Shown here: positions 49,882-59,033 of the stretch, in pieces
Numbering within the stretch: the stretch's first letter is position 1
Layout of the letters: the number at the start of each line of letters is the position of its first letter
DNA from: Streptomyces seoulensis
GTDB lineage: Bacteria; Actinomycetota; Actinomycetes; Streptomycetales; Streptomycetaceae
Assembly: GCF_004328625.1 (NCBI RefSeq)
Contig: NZ_CP032229.1
Location: forward strand, 2,604,001 to 2,668,000
Length of the DNA stretch: 64,000 nt
Direction: 5' to 3'
Program-made: the position numbers and the translations under genes
The notes under the pieces: generated by a model
What the model was told of the DNA's origin: nothing
What the model saw: the letters and a program-made list of their open reading frames with translations, nothing else
Database searches by the model: none

Positions 49882-52180
49882 CCGCAGGCTCGCCCTCAGG
49901 CTCGGGTCGGTGGTGCGGATCGGCGTGCCGGACACTCTGCATCAGGGCGGCACGGAGCCGGTTACGGTCTTCCTGGTCCGGTGCTGTCCCCTGAGTCAGC
50001 CAGTGTTCGGCGAGGCGGACCATGTTGAGGAAGCGCAGGCCTCGCAGGTGGTCGGTGGGAGTGTCGTGGACTGCTCGCACCAGCGTGCTGAAGATCCGGT
50101 CGGAAGCCGAAGGGCGTGTCGCTGAGGCGTCCAGCCAGGCCGCACACGCCTGGCGAGCCAGCGAGGTGGGTTCCTCAGCTTCCAGAGCGGTCCGCCACCC
50201 GCGGATCACCCAGTCGGGAACGGTTCCGGGGCCGGTCAACAGGGCGGGTGCACCCAACTCATCCTGTTGCAGGGCGAGATACATGAAGGCGCTCGCTGCG
50301 GCCTGCTGCTGCCCCTTGTGTTCGCTGTCGAACCACGTGTTCAGCGTTTCACGCAGCTGAGGATGCAGATCATCATCGCCCCACAGGGCATCGATGGCCG
50401 CTCCGACTGCCTCCGCGACCTCGGCCTTCTCCGTCGCGCCCAGCTGCGCCCGCTCGTCGAGCGAGCCCGCCAGGTCACCCAGACGGCGAAGCATCCGCCT
50501 GGGGTGAGCCGGGGTCACGCTCTGGAAGACGGCCGCGAGAGTCTTCAGCAGCGGGGCACTGTTCTGCCTCTCCGCCCAGCTGCCGGCTGCCTTCCGGGTG
50601 AGCTCGCCGATCTGCGGGTCCAGGGCCGCCGTGACAAGCAGTGCGTGTGCCTGACGCTGCAGGGTGCTGTTCGCCGACCAGTTCTCGGCCACGACGAGCA
50701 ACATCCTTGTGGACCGGGCGGCCTGCGCATGATGCAGGATCCAGGGCGCCAGGCGTTCCGCCAGGTTCTCCGCCTGAGAGGTCGGCAGTTTCACACACAG
50801 CTGCGCCGTCCACTTCATGAACGGCTTGGCCAGTTCGGGCCGGTCCAACAGGAAGTACCGCACCACGGCTTCGGCGAAGCCCGGCCCGGCAAAACGCAGC
50901 CTTCCGTCAGGCAGGAGTTCCGCCCCGGCTTGACGCGCCAGTTGGATCAGTCCCGGCCCCTGCTGCCCGGCCAAGCGCACGGACTGCTGGCCCTTCTCTC
51001 CCAGCGCACGCGACAGGGAAAGCACCTTCTCGTTCACATCGTCGATGGGTTCACCGTCGCAGACCGAGGCCAGCAGCAGGTAGTTGCGGTCGTAGCTGGT
51101 TCGTCCGGGTACGCAGTGCCAGTCGGTCAGTACGTCCATCCAGCCCGACACAGCTTTGCCCGCTGCCTTGACGACCGCTTCGAATCCGGCAGACCCGGAT
51201 TCCGTGCCCTGGCCGGTCGTGCTCCGGTACTCGAACTCGGCTCGCACCAGGGTCGAGGCCCAGTCCTTGACCTGGCCAGGACGAAGCTGGGGCAGCTTCT
51301 CATTGAAGCGGTGGTCCCCGGCCCAGGCTTGGGGGTCCGCGATTCCGGCGGACTGCAGATACCGCATGAAGAGAGCGGCCGCTGCGGGTGCCTTCGGTGT
51401 GCGGGCGAGAGTTCCGGCTCCGTGTCCGATGCGGTCCCACACTTCCCTGCCGACGACAACGACCAGGTAGGAGTCGTCATCACGCAGATCGTCGGCCTGG
51501 AGGAGTTCCAGCCCGAAGTCGCAGGAGGCGGGGACACCTTCACCCGTTGCTCTCAGGTCGAGGATCCACCCGGTGCGCTTGTAGCCCTTGAGCCCTTCGG
51601 CGCTGAAGGCGTCACCGGCTCCCCTGCGCACCCGGCGCAGGGTCAGGGGATCGCCTGGCCGGGTGGTCAGAAGCCGGAGCGCCGTGGTCCAACGGCCGCT
51701 GCCGAGATGGTCAGCGACCAGCACGAGCGCTCGGTTCTCCTCAAGAAGGACCGACAGCTCCGCCTCGTTCTCGACGGGCAGATAGTCCGAGAGATCCCGC
51801 TCGACGCTTTCCGGGGGCAGAGGAGCGCCGCTGTGTCGCTGCACAGCCTCGAACCACTGGCCGATCATGGTGCCGTGATTGGTCTGCGCATGGACGCTGG
51901 CGGTCGCGCCGCTGGAGCCGGCCGGCGGTGGGGCAGTCCCGGCCACAGCGGTGGATGAGTCCACCTCGTCGGGCTCCGTGTGGGGCTCCGTGCCTGCTGC
52001 GACGTCATGCGCCGGACCGGCCTCGTCCGTCCCTGTGCCTGTAAAGGCCTCTCCATCGGCATCAGCACCGGAAGTGACAGCGGTGGGGCCGTCCGCCCGC
52101 CCTTCATCGTCGGGTCCGCTGCCTTGAGGGGCGGGAAGGGGATGGGATTCGGCACTGGTCTCAGAAGCGGGCTCGGCCAT
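49874..52180 (-). CDS. 768-residue protein with degenerate P-loop, unknown function
   Basis: Residues 1-95 are Glu/Pro/Ala/Thr-rich and disordered. NHGTMIGQWFEAVQ (101-114) is a short conserved-looking element of the kind seen between domains of Streptomyces conflict proteins. RALVLVADHLGSGRWTTALRL (150-170) sits where an NTPase Walker A would be, but the Lys is replaced by Arg-Trp. The C-terminal 500 residues are alpha-helical, repeat-like and Leu-rich (for example LAERLAPWILHHAQAARSTR). It resembles a large sensor or scaffold. I do not recognise a named family. Confidence 0.6.
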   Translation of the reverse strand: MAEPASETSAESHPLPAPQGSGPDDEGRADGPTAVTSGADADGEAFTGTGTDEAGPAHDVAAGTEPHTEPDEVDSSTAVAGTAPPPAGSSGATASVHAQTNHGTMIGQWFEAVQRHSGAPLPPESVERDLSDYLPVENEAELSVLLEENRALVLVADHLGSGRWTTALRLLTTRPGDPLTLRRVRRGAGDAFSAEGLKGYKRTGWILDLRATGEGVPASCDFGLELLQADDLRDDDSYLVVVVGREVWDRIGHGAGTLARTPKAPAAAALFMRYLQSAGIADPQAWAGDHRFNEKLPQLRPGQVKDWASTLVRAEFEYRSTTGQGTESGSAGFEAVVKAAGKAVSGWMDVLTDWHCVPGRTSYDRNYLLLASVCDGEPIDDVNEKVLSLSRALGEKGQQSVRLAGQQGPGLIQLARQAGAELLPDGRLRFAGPGFAEAVVRYFLLDRPELAKPFMKWTAQLCVKLPTSQAENLAERLAPWILHHAQAARSTRMLLVVAENWSANSTLQRQAHALLVTAALDPQIGELTRKAAGSWAERQNSAPLLKTLAAVFQSVTPAHPRRMLRRLGDLAGSLDERAQLGATEKAEVAEAVGAAIDALWGDDDLHPQLRETLNTWFDSEHKGQQQAAASAFMYLALQQDELGAPALLTGPGTVPDWVIRGWRTALEAEEPTSLARQACAAWLDASATRPSASDRIFSTLVRAVHDTPTDHLRGLRFLNMVRLAEHWLTQGTAPDQEDRNRLRAALMQSVRHADPHHRPEPEGEPAGD

Positions 52181-52233
52181 GGACGGGCTCCTCGTGGCTG
52201 GTGTGAGTGCGGTCTGAGTGCGGAGGGCGGGCG

Positions 52234-52779
52234 TCAGGAGCGGCCGTCGATGACGGGTGCCCGCATCCCGACCACTTTTCCGCCGGCCTTCACTTCCTTC
52301 GCCCTGATCGTGCTTGTGACCGAACCGCGAATGGCTTCCTGTGCCTCCATGCCGGTCACCTCGCCGGCGACGGTGTCGTAGTGCTGCTCGCTGAACGGCC
52401 CGGACCGTTCACGTGTCTCTCCCCGGAAGGTGAACCGCTGCCCGTGGATGTCTTCCAGGGCCTCTCGGACACGGCCGAGGGTCTGCATCAGCACCTCATC
52501 TCCGGCGCTGATGCGCTCAGGGGCACCTACGTAGGGCGCCGTGGCCAGAGCCAGAACCTCCAGGACCGGTAGCCGATCCGCGAGCCGCTGCGAGTCGATC
52601 CGTAGCGGGAGTTGCAGATCCCCCACCAGCTCGGCAGGCACCTCAGGCGTGCGTAACGGCTCTGTCGTCCGGTTCGAGCGCCAACGCGACAGGACGTCGT
52701 CGAGCCGCTGGTACAGGAACGTGAACGTCGCCGGCAACGCGCTGCCGGCGATCATGGAAAGGTCCATTGCGTCAGACAT
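52234..52779 (-). CDS. 181-residue protein, first gene of unknown operon
   Basis: The N-terminus has MIAGSALPATFTFLYQRLDD, a short apolar helix, followed by a helical body with LPLRIDSQRLADRLPVLEV and a C-terminal beta-rich segment (GQRFTFRGETRERSG, VIDGRS). The ATG at 52779 is chosen as the longer frame is implausible. It lies 53 bp upstream of the 768-residue gene on the same strand, forming a three-gene operon. No family recognised; the N-terminal helix may dip into the membrane. Confidence 0.6.
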   Translation of the reverse strand: MSDAMDLSMIAGSALPATFTFLYQRLDDVLSRWRSNRTTEPLRTPEVPAELVGDLQLPLRIDSQRLADRLPVLEVLALATAPYVGAPERISAGDEVLMQTLGRVREALEDIHGQRFTFRGETRERSGPFSEQHYDTVAGEVTGMEAQEAIRGSVTSTIRAKEVKAGGKVVGMRAPVIDGRS

Positions 52780-53839
52780 GTGCTCCCCCTGGAAGTCAGA
52801 CCCCGCCCTGAGGCAGGGGGTATTCATACCGCGGCACAACTGCGGTCCGAGGTGAATTCGCCGACCATGGCTCAATCAGGCCGTATCACACACGCCCGCG
52901 TAGAATCACGCAAACGAGTTCGAACATCGAGAGATTGCCCGACCGGAAACTGTGCTGTGGTTATGACCTCCAGCAGCGGGTCAGTCCGACTCGATGCGCG
53001 GCAGTGACTCCTGAGGTATCTCGGGCTTCCTTGACTGCGTCAGGCCATGCCCGTAGTCGCGGTAGCCGACCTCGTCAGGGCAGGTGGCGATGCGTGCGGC
53101 CCGCCAGGCCACGTCGAACGACATGCCCGCCCCACGCATGATGCGAACCGCCTTGAAGCTCGTGACCGGAGAAAGCAAGACGCGCAAGGCTGTTGAATTC
53201 ACGGGGGAAGCTTGCCAGGCAAACTCACTCGCATCGTCGGCGTTTCCAGCCAACGTCTGTGACAACCTCAGCCTCACCAGTCACGTAAATAATCAATAGT
53301 TACGCGAGCAGGCTTGCGCAAGTTCGATTTCCCTTGTGCCAGATCCAGTCACCCCGCTTCAGGGCTGCCGTCGTTAGGCCTGCCGGACAGAACCGGCGCG
53401 TGGGCCAGTTCGGATGTGCCTCCCGTCTCCCGAACGCAACATCTCGGGGAGGTTCGAAGGCTCACGGCATCGGCCGCTCGTCAGGCACAGCCATCAGGTC
53501 GACCGTGGACCTCAAGTCCCCGACGTGGCAACAGCGTTGCGAGGAAGGCTGCTCCTTCGTTCGCCATCACCTGCCCAGTCGCCGCTCACCCCGGCAAGTC
53601 ACAGGCCAGTTGAAGGCGCTCCAACGCTGGCGCACCGAGCCGCCTCCGCGACTCTGGAGGAACCCCGGCGCCTGGCTCCTTGTGACCGCTGACTCAACGG
53701 GCTTGAGTCAGTTGAGCTGCTGCTTTCATCCCCCGATGCCGGTCAGCACGTGGCAGGAGACCACTGAAGTTGCACTCGTTTGTGTGCTCCTGACCCTCAT
53801 GAGCGGACGAGTGGGAGTCAGCGCCCCTAAGGTGGCGCC
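52780..53839. other. 1-kb region without a convincing gene
   Basis: Mixed composition. An AT-rich patch lies at 53285-53300. A minus-strand frame at about 52981-53139 (MRGAGMSFDVAWRAARIATC start) has weakly coding-like sequence but no support. Promoters for the flanking divergent genes must lie at either edge. I see no repeat or RNA gene here. Confidence 0.4.
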
Positions 53840-54514
53840 ATGAGCCTGATCGAAGGCCTCGATGCGTCTGCGGACTGGGTTGCCAAGGACATGGAGGCGC
53901 TGCTCCGTGAGTGCGATGCCCTGATCGCGTCGAAGAACACTCACCTGACCCGTCTCGCAGCCGGCGTCAAGGCGCTACAGGCCGAGATCGAGCAGACCAG
54001 CAGTGAACGCGACTTGGTGGTCGCTGACCGCGAAAAGGCCGAGCAGGTTCTCCGGGCGTTCCAGGCAGCCGTGCAGGAAGGCAAGGGCCTACGTCAGTCC
54101 CGTGGGCGCGGCCAGACCAGGTTGCACCTCGTCCCCGACGTTCTGCCGTCCCCAGGAAACGGTGCAGAGGGGGCCGATGCCGCGGCGCCCCTGGCGGCAC
54201 CGGCACCGGCACCGGCACCGGCGCCGCAGCCTCCAACTCCCGTTGAGCCGGAGTCGAATGCGGTCATTCGCATCCATGGGGAGCGCTCGATCGCGGTGAT
54301 GCGCATCATCACTACCGAGCCGGACCGTCACTGGACGCCGAAGGACGTGGCGGTGCGACTGGAGGGTCCGGAAAAGGACGAGGACCAAGGCGCGCACAGT
54401 CGCGCTCGTGCGCTGCTGGACTCACTGGCCAGGCGCAGGGTCCTGAACAAGCGGCGTGACGGTGGCGACCGGCGGTGCGTGTTCCAGCTCGCCGCCGCAT
54501 GGGAGGCCGCCTAG
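53840..54514 (+). CDS. Coiled-coil and winged-helix protein
   Basis: A 224-residue protein. Residues 10-85 form a coiled coil (LLRECDALIASKNTHLTRLA, ALQAEIEQTSSERDLVVADR), a Pro/Ala repeat linker follows (APAPAPAPAP) at about 120-135, and the C-terminal 75 residues look like a winged helix (VMRIITTEPDRHWTPKDVAV, ALLDSLARRRVLNKRR). The start ATG 53840 has GGTGGCG just before it. Possibly a DNA-binding regulator of the neighbouring mobile genes. No named family. Confidence 0.6.
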   Translation: MSLIEGLDASADWVAKDMEALLRECDALIASKNTHLTRLAAGVKALQAEIEQTSSERDLVVADREKAEQVLRAFQAAVQEGKGLRQSRGRGQTRLHLVPDVLPSPGNGAEGADAAAPLAAPAPAPAPAPQPPTPVEPESNAVIRIHGERSIAVMRIITTEPDRHWTPKDVAVRLEGPEKDEDQGAHSRARALLDSLARRRVLNKRRDGGDRRCVFQLAAAWEAA

Positions 54515-54748
54515 ACGGGCGGCACGTCCACATGAGCGACCGCCGCCCCACACCAGGCCGAAGGGTTCCAGGCCAGAGCCAGGCACGGGGCGGCGGTCTT
54601 CAGCGCGGCCAGGCCGCCACCTCCGACGTTAGCGGGTTTCCTGCACCGCGAAGAGGGGTGTCCGGCCAAGTTCCCCCGAACGGGAGATTGGACAAGCATG
54701 CCCTTCTCGGACCCCTATCCGAAACCGCCGGAGCAGGGTGCCCCTGCC

Positions 54749-55114
54749 CTATGCGCCGTCCTGGCGCGCCTGGGGTGGCAACGGCTGTTGACGGACCCCG
54801 TCGCCGTCGAGGGGCCAGTCGACATGGCGGGGCCAGAGCATCTCGCCGAGAGCCGCTTCCAGGCTGGCCACGGTCAGCAGGTCGGGCCACGTCGTACCGG
54901 CGAGAACGTTCGAGATGACCTGCCGGTTGACGCCGGATGCCACAGCGAGCGCGTTCGCGCTCAGCTGCCGACGTTCCATGGCTTCGGCGAGGGCGCGGGC
55001 GACGGCCTGGCCGACCTGCGCGGGGCGGTAGCCGTCCATCACCGCATACGGCCACTCGCCGGCCACGGCGTACTCCCACGGCTTCTTTCCACGTCTCGTT
55101 CCTCCAGGCACGCG
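54749..55114 (-). CDS. XRE-type HTH regulator
   Basis: A 121-residue DNA-binding protein. RQLSANALAVASGVNRQVIS is the helix-turn-helix, followed by NVLAGTTWPDLLTVASLEAAL. The N-terminal TRRGKKPWEYAVAGEWPYAV block is conserved-looking. GTG 55114 is preferred to an upstream start at 55153. It is divergent from the gene at 55258; a GCTATTCAAGCAGC motif lies in the 143-bp gap and may be its operator. Confidence 0.75.
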   Translation of the reverse strand, partial: RVPGGTRRGKKPWEYAVAGEWPYAVMDGYRPAQVGQAVARALAEAMERRQLSANALAVASGVNRQVISNVLAGTTWPDLLTVASLEAALGEMLWPRHVDWPLDGDGVRQQPLPPQARQDGA

Positions 55115-55161
55115 ACCAGTGTGACGGACGAGGCTGCGACATGCGCATCCCACCCGGACAT

Positions 55162-55175
55162 GCTATTCAAGCAGC
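55162..55175. promoter_or_regulatory. GCTATTCAAGCAGC motif between divergent genes
   Basis: A 14-mer in the gap between the HTH gene (start 55114) and the gene at 55258, nearly identical to the copy at 48981-48994. Confidence 0.4.
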
Positions 55176-55257
55176 AGGAGGGCGGTGGAGTCAGGTCAGT
55201 GTCCAGAAGCAGAAGGTGCCGGGAAGTGATTGCTCAGCGAAAGGAAGGTGAGGGGCC

Positions 55258-56190
55258 GTGACGACGGGGCGTTCCCTGCTGGCGGCCGACGAGAAGCTGA
55301 TGCCCACGCGCAAGATGCGTGCCGATCAGCAAGTAGCCGTGATCAGAGCGGCTTGTGTGTCGACAGTTCCCGTCGGCGCCGCTCAGTTGGCGGAGGCCAC
55401 CGGGTTCACCGCGAAGAACTGTGGGCTTGTGCCTGTCTTCGCTCTCAACACCGGGCTGCTGGAAAAGGCACACCGGCCGACGATGTACCTCCCGAGCCGG
55501 AAGGGAAGGGCCGTTGCCCGCGCCTTCGCCATCAGCGAGGCGGCCGGCCTGGAGGCCCTGCGCAGCGTGTGGCGGGGGCTGTGGTTCGGCCGTGCCATGC
55601 GGGAACGGACGGCTCACGGTCCCGTCACCCGCGACGGCCTGGTCGCCAAGCTGCTGCTGGCCGCACGGGCCACCGAGAGCCGGATCCGGCAGGCACACGT
55701 CCTCCTTGATCTGCTGGTCGTCGTGGGCATGATCGTCCCCGACGGTGACGGATTTCTGAGCTGGTACGAGGGCGCCGCCCACCTACAGGACGTGTTGCCG
55801 CCGGCCCCCGTGGCCGACGCGGCTGACCCCACGGCCCCAGTCGCGCTCGAGCCCCGGTCCCCGCTCTTCAGTGACGCCACGACGGACGGCCCGACCTCAA
55901 GCATCGGTCGCCGGACGGGACCGGAAGCTGTCTGCCCGCCCATGGCCGAGCCGAAGGCCCCGGGGACGCCCGGAACTTCAGCGGTCCCGCCGCCGCGCCG
56001 TGCAACCGCGGCAGGCGAGCAGCCCCGATCCGCCTACTGCGCCGACGACGATCTCCTCGCCCTGCTGCTGCCGCCGGTGCTGCTGGCGGATCTGACCCGC
56101 CTCACCGAACAGGAAGTGGTCGCCCTGCACGGTCACTTGCGGGCCGTGCACCAACTCACCGCAAAGCTCCGGGGCCGCCCCGTCTCATAA
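55258..56190 (+). CDS. Hypothetical wHTH-like protein
   Basis: A 310-residue protein. The N-terminal half looks like two winged helices (VGAAQLAEATGFTAKNCGLV and TRDGLVAKLLLAARATESRI, with QAHVLLDLLVVVGMIVPDGD). A Pro/Ala/Thr-rich linker (about 185-265) leads to a C-terminal helical tail (LLALLLPPVLLADLTRLTEQ). GTG 55258 has GGAAGGTGAGG before it. It precedes the recombinase-like gene by 218 bp, separated by a strong hairpin, and probably belongs to the same mobile module. No family recognised. Confidence 0.6.
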   Translation: MTTGRSLLAADEKLMPTRKMRADQQVAVIRAACVSTVPVGAAQLAEATGFTAKNCGLVPVFALNTGLLEKAHRPTMYLPSRKGRAVARAFAISEAAGLEALRSVWRGLWFGRAMRERTAHGPVTRDGLVAKLLLAARATESRIRQAHVLLDLLVVVGMIVPDGDGFLSWYEGAAHLQDVLPPAPVADAADPTAPVALEPRSPLFSDATTDGPTSSIGRRTGPEAVCPPMAEPKAPGTPGTSAVPPPRRATAAGEQPRSAYCADDDLLALLLPPVLLADLTRLTEQEVVALHGHLRAVHQLTAKLRGRPVS

Positions 56191-56206
56191 GGCTCCCGAA
56201 ACAAAC

Positions 56207-56253
56207 GGTCCGGCGGCGCCCACATCCCTTGGCCGGGTTGGCGCCGCCGGACC
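56207..56253 (+). terminator. 14-bp perfect hairpin
   Basis: GGTCCGGCGGCGCC (56207-56220) and GGCGCCGCCGGACC (56240-56253) are exact complements, 16 bp past the stop at 56190. A 19-base loop and no T-tract. Confidence 0.55.
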
Positions 56254-56407
56254 CCACCGTCACCACGACCGGCGCGGCACGGCCGCGCAGGAAGGGGCTT
56301 CGGCATGCCCTCACACAAGGCGAGGAACACCGCCTACCGTAGCGTGACCGCCGTCGGCGGCGCGTGCGATTCACCCGTCCGGAACCCCCTCGTGCGGGCA
56401 GACCGCC

Positions 56408-57322
56408 GTGGCTAGCGCAACGATCAAAGAGGCACTGCTGGAAGTCAGCCGTCTGTGGCTGCACGAGGCCGCCGCGGGCCGGATGAGCGTCGAGACCGCC
56501 GATCTCTACATGCAGGTCAGCGAACGCCTCCAGCGCTTCGCCCGCGCGCACGGCGTCAGCCGTATGGACGAGGTCACCAGGGACCTGACGGACGCGTTCA
56601 TCGCCGCCCCCGGACGAGACCGCCGTAACAACATCACCCTGGTCCCGGCGGGCAGCACCCGCCGTCAGCGCCGCTCCGCCGTAGCGTCCTTCTTCGCGCA
56701 TGCCCGGGCCCTGGGCATGACGAAGGCCGTACCGCTGCTCGATTCCCCGCCGATCAAGCGCAGTCCGCGCAGTATCGGCGCCCGTCTCACGGCACAGGAC
56801 ATCGAAAGCCTTCAATTCCACGCCGAGCGCGGCATGCCCGCCACCCGGCACGCCGCTCTTCTCGCACTGCTGCTCGCCGGGCTGCACAGCGCGGAGACCG
56901 CCGCCGCCGACACCACCGACCTCGACCTGGCGCGCGCCCGCGTCAGTACGGCCGGCGCGACCCGCACCCACCCCCGGACCTGCCCGCTCACCGAATGGGG
57001 CGTCTACGTCCTGGGCCTGCGTGCCGCCCGCCTGGACCGTTCCGGGTCCGGCCCGCACCGGTTGGTCACCAGCACGAAGTCCTCGCGGTACGGCGCCCAG
57101 GCCAGTGTCGGCGCCGGCTTCAACGACATCGCCCGCAACGCCGGACTGGCCACGCCCAAGCGCAAGGTCGAACCCCGGGACATCACCCGTTACGTCGCCC
57201 GCCAGATCCTGCACGAGACGGGACAACTCTCCGAGGTCGCCCGCCGTCTGGGCCTGTCCTCCCTGGATGCCGCGGCCGGTCTGGCCGGTCTCGCCTGGAG
57301 GAACGGGGACACCGCCCGATGA
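56408..57322 (+). CDS. Tyrosine-recombinase-like protein lacking catalytic residues
   Basis: A 304-residue protein with an N-terminal helical SAM-like domain (ARAHGVSRMDEVTRDLTDAF, RRQRRSAVASFFAHARALGM) and a C-terminal catalytic-type domain. At the first Arg site it reads LLLAGLHSAETAAADTTDLD instead of GLRxxE. The second block EPRDITRYVARQILHETGQL keeps Arg but not the preceding His, and no Tyr nucleophile follows LGLSSLDAAAGLAGL. It is therefore probably inactive alone. Its stop overlaps the next gene (ATGA). Partnership with that DDE-like protein is likely. Confidence 0.6.
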   Translation: MASATIKEALLEVSRLWLHEAAAGRMSVETADLYMQVSERLQRFARAHGVSRMDEVTRDLTDAFIAAPGRDRRNNITLVPAGSTRRQRRSAVASFFAHARALGMTKAVPLLDSPPIKRSPRSIGARLTAQDIESLQFHAERGMPATRHAALLALLLAGLHSAETAAADTTDLDLARARVSTAGATRTHPRTCPLTEWGVYVLGLRAARLDRSGSGPHRLVTSTKSSRYGAQASVGAGFNDIARNAGLATPKRKVEPRDITRYVARQILHETGQLSEVARRLGLSSLDAAAGLAGLAWRNGDTAR

Positions 57323-58815
57323 GCCCGCGCAGAAAGACAGCCGCGCCCAAAAACAGGCAACAACGCGACCAGGCCGAGTACCTCTACGGCGCCATCCCCG
57401 ACGACGCCTTCGGAGCCGCAACGGACCGTCCGCCACCCAAAGGTCCCGAGGCCCCCGCCCTCACCCAGGACGAACGGTTCGAGTACCTCGTGAACAACCC
57501 CGACCTCTACACCGCCGCCGCAGCCCTACCCGGCCCAAGTGACGTCGGACGCCCCGCCCACTACCCTCCCGTCATCTATTTGATCTTCCTCTGTGCGATC
57601 TCTCTGTTCGGATCCGCCCGCTCCACCGCCAGCCACCTCCAGCGGCCCCTGTGGTGGGAGACCGTACGCCAAGCCGTACGCAGACATCAGGGCGATGAAG
57701 CCGCCGACGCCCTCAAACCGGTCGGCCCCTCCCGCAGCAACTGGAACCACTACTTCGGCAAGCACCTCAAACCCGCCAACGCGCGCGTCCGTGACACCAG
57801 CCGCGATCTGTGGATCCAGCAGGCTCTCGACCACGGAATGATGCAACAGTCCGCGAAACGCGTCAGCCGCATCTACCCCGAGCGCCAGCAGGTCCTGCAC
57901 GGTGACGCCACCGTCGCCGCCCCGCCCTCGTCTCACACCGAACACGAAACCGCCGACAAGACAACCGGAGAAATCCGGACCCACCGCGTCGACCCGGACG
58001 CCGGCATCACCGTAGAAGGCGGTGACAAGCAGGTCTACGGCAACAAGTTCCTCTCCGTCGGTGTCCGCCTCGCCGACAAGGCCCACAGCCGCGTCATCCT
58101 CGCCCTGGAGTCCATTCGCCACAGAAGCCAGGCAGAGGACCCCGACCGGGAGGGCGAGGGCGCCGCCTTCGTCGACATGGTCAAGTACGTCCTGACCCGC
58201 GCACCAGGCCTGAGGGCCGCCACCTACGACGCCGCGCTACGCGGCAAACACCGTGCCCCGCTGATCGCCGAGGGGCTGGTCGTCTTCACCCCACAGCACT
58301 CAGGACTCAAGCCCCAGTCCCTGCAGCGCTACCAGAAGGGGACCTGCACACACGACCTCTACGTCGCCGAGGCCCGGGTCTGCGAGCGCCGCATCACCAT
58401 CGACGGACAGACGCACTACACCCCGCTCCCCGTCGAAGAACTCGAGTACCGGGAGGGAAAGCGGACCCGCTTCTACCACCGCCTCACCATCCCCTGTGGC
58501 ATCAAGGACCACACCCTCCACATCCGCGTCGACGAAACCGAAGACGACCGCCAGATCGACCCCACCACAGGCAGGAAGCGCTTCAACCGCACCGAACACC
58601 TCCGCCAGGTCCCGCCGGACACACCCGCAGGCCGCCGCCTCAAAGGCTTCCGCCAGGACAGCGAATCGACTCACTCGCGGTTCGACCAGAGCTACCCACA
58701 CAAACGAGTCCCCGCCTACGGAGCCAAAGGCGCCCTCCTCATCTACATCGGCTACGCCTGGCTGAACAACTCCGTCACCCGGGCCCTGCACAAATCGGAA
58801 TCCGTCGCCCCCTGA
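57319..58815 (+). CDS. DDE-transposase-like protein of tRNA-adjacent element
   Basis: A 498-residue protein. VLHGDATVAA (about 195) could provide the first Asp, LRAATYDAALRGKHRAP (about 305) the second, and DSESTHSRFDQSYPHKRVPA (about 455) the Glu, followed by YGAKGALLIYIGYAWLNNSV, which resembles the end of DDE transposase cores. The N-terminal 190 residues are helical and basic. It starts with ATG 57319, coupled to the recombinase-like gene, and ends 218 bp before a tRNA gene. Transposase function is inferred from motif spacing only. Confidence 0.6.
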   Translation: MSPRRKTAAPKNRQQRDQAEYLYGAIPDDAFGAATDRPPPKGPEAPALTQDERFEYLVNNPDLYTAAAALPGPSDVGRPAHYPPVIYLIFLCAISLFGSARSTASHLQRPLWWETVRQAVRRHQGDEAADALKPVGPSRSNWNHYFGKHLKPANARVRDTSRDLWIQQALDHGMMQQSAKRVSRIYPERQQVLHGDATVAAPPSSHTEHETADKTTGEIRTHRVDPDAGITVEGGDKQVYGNKFLSVGVRLADKAHSRVILALESIRHRSQAEDPDREGEGAAFVDMVKYVLTRAPGLRAATYDAALRGKHRAPLIAEGLVVFTPQHSGLKPQSLQRYQKGTCTHDLYVAEARVCERRITIDGQTHYTPLPVEELEYREGKRTRFYHRLTIPCGIKDHTLHIRVDETEDDRQIDPTTGRKRFNRTEHLRQVPPDTPAGRRLKGFRQDSESTHSRFDQSYPHKRVPAYGAKGALLIYIGYAWLNNSVTRALHKSESVAP

Positions 58816-59033
58816 CAGCCCCCGCCCTCCGGCTCACGCGCTGCCGGCCCAGCCCGCCACGACCCTCGCCCACCGGCGCAGGAGCGACCGGATCATGTCT
58901 ACGATGCGGATCCCGGTCCACCCGCTACACTGACCGCGGTGGACCCAAACGGCCCACCCAACCTGTCGGCGGCAGGCCTGCAACCTACGGCTCCCTGGGG
59001 CCGGGTTTTAGACACGTTTTCCGACAGATCCCC

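Noticed and set aside
52981..53277. 98-codon minus-strand frame in the 1-kb gap
   Set aside because: Composition is borderline, no motif or conserved neighbour; kept only as a note in the gap entry.
54698..55261. Plus-strand 187-codon frame opposite the HTH gene
   Set aside because: No family features; the opposite strand encodes a convincing HTH protein.
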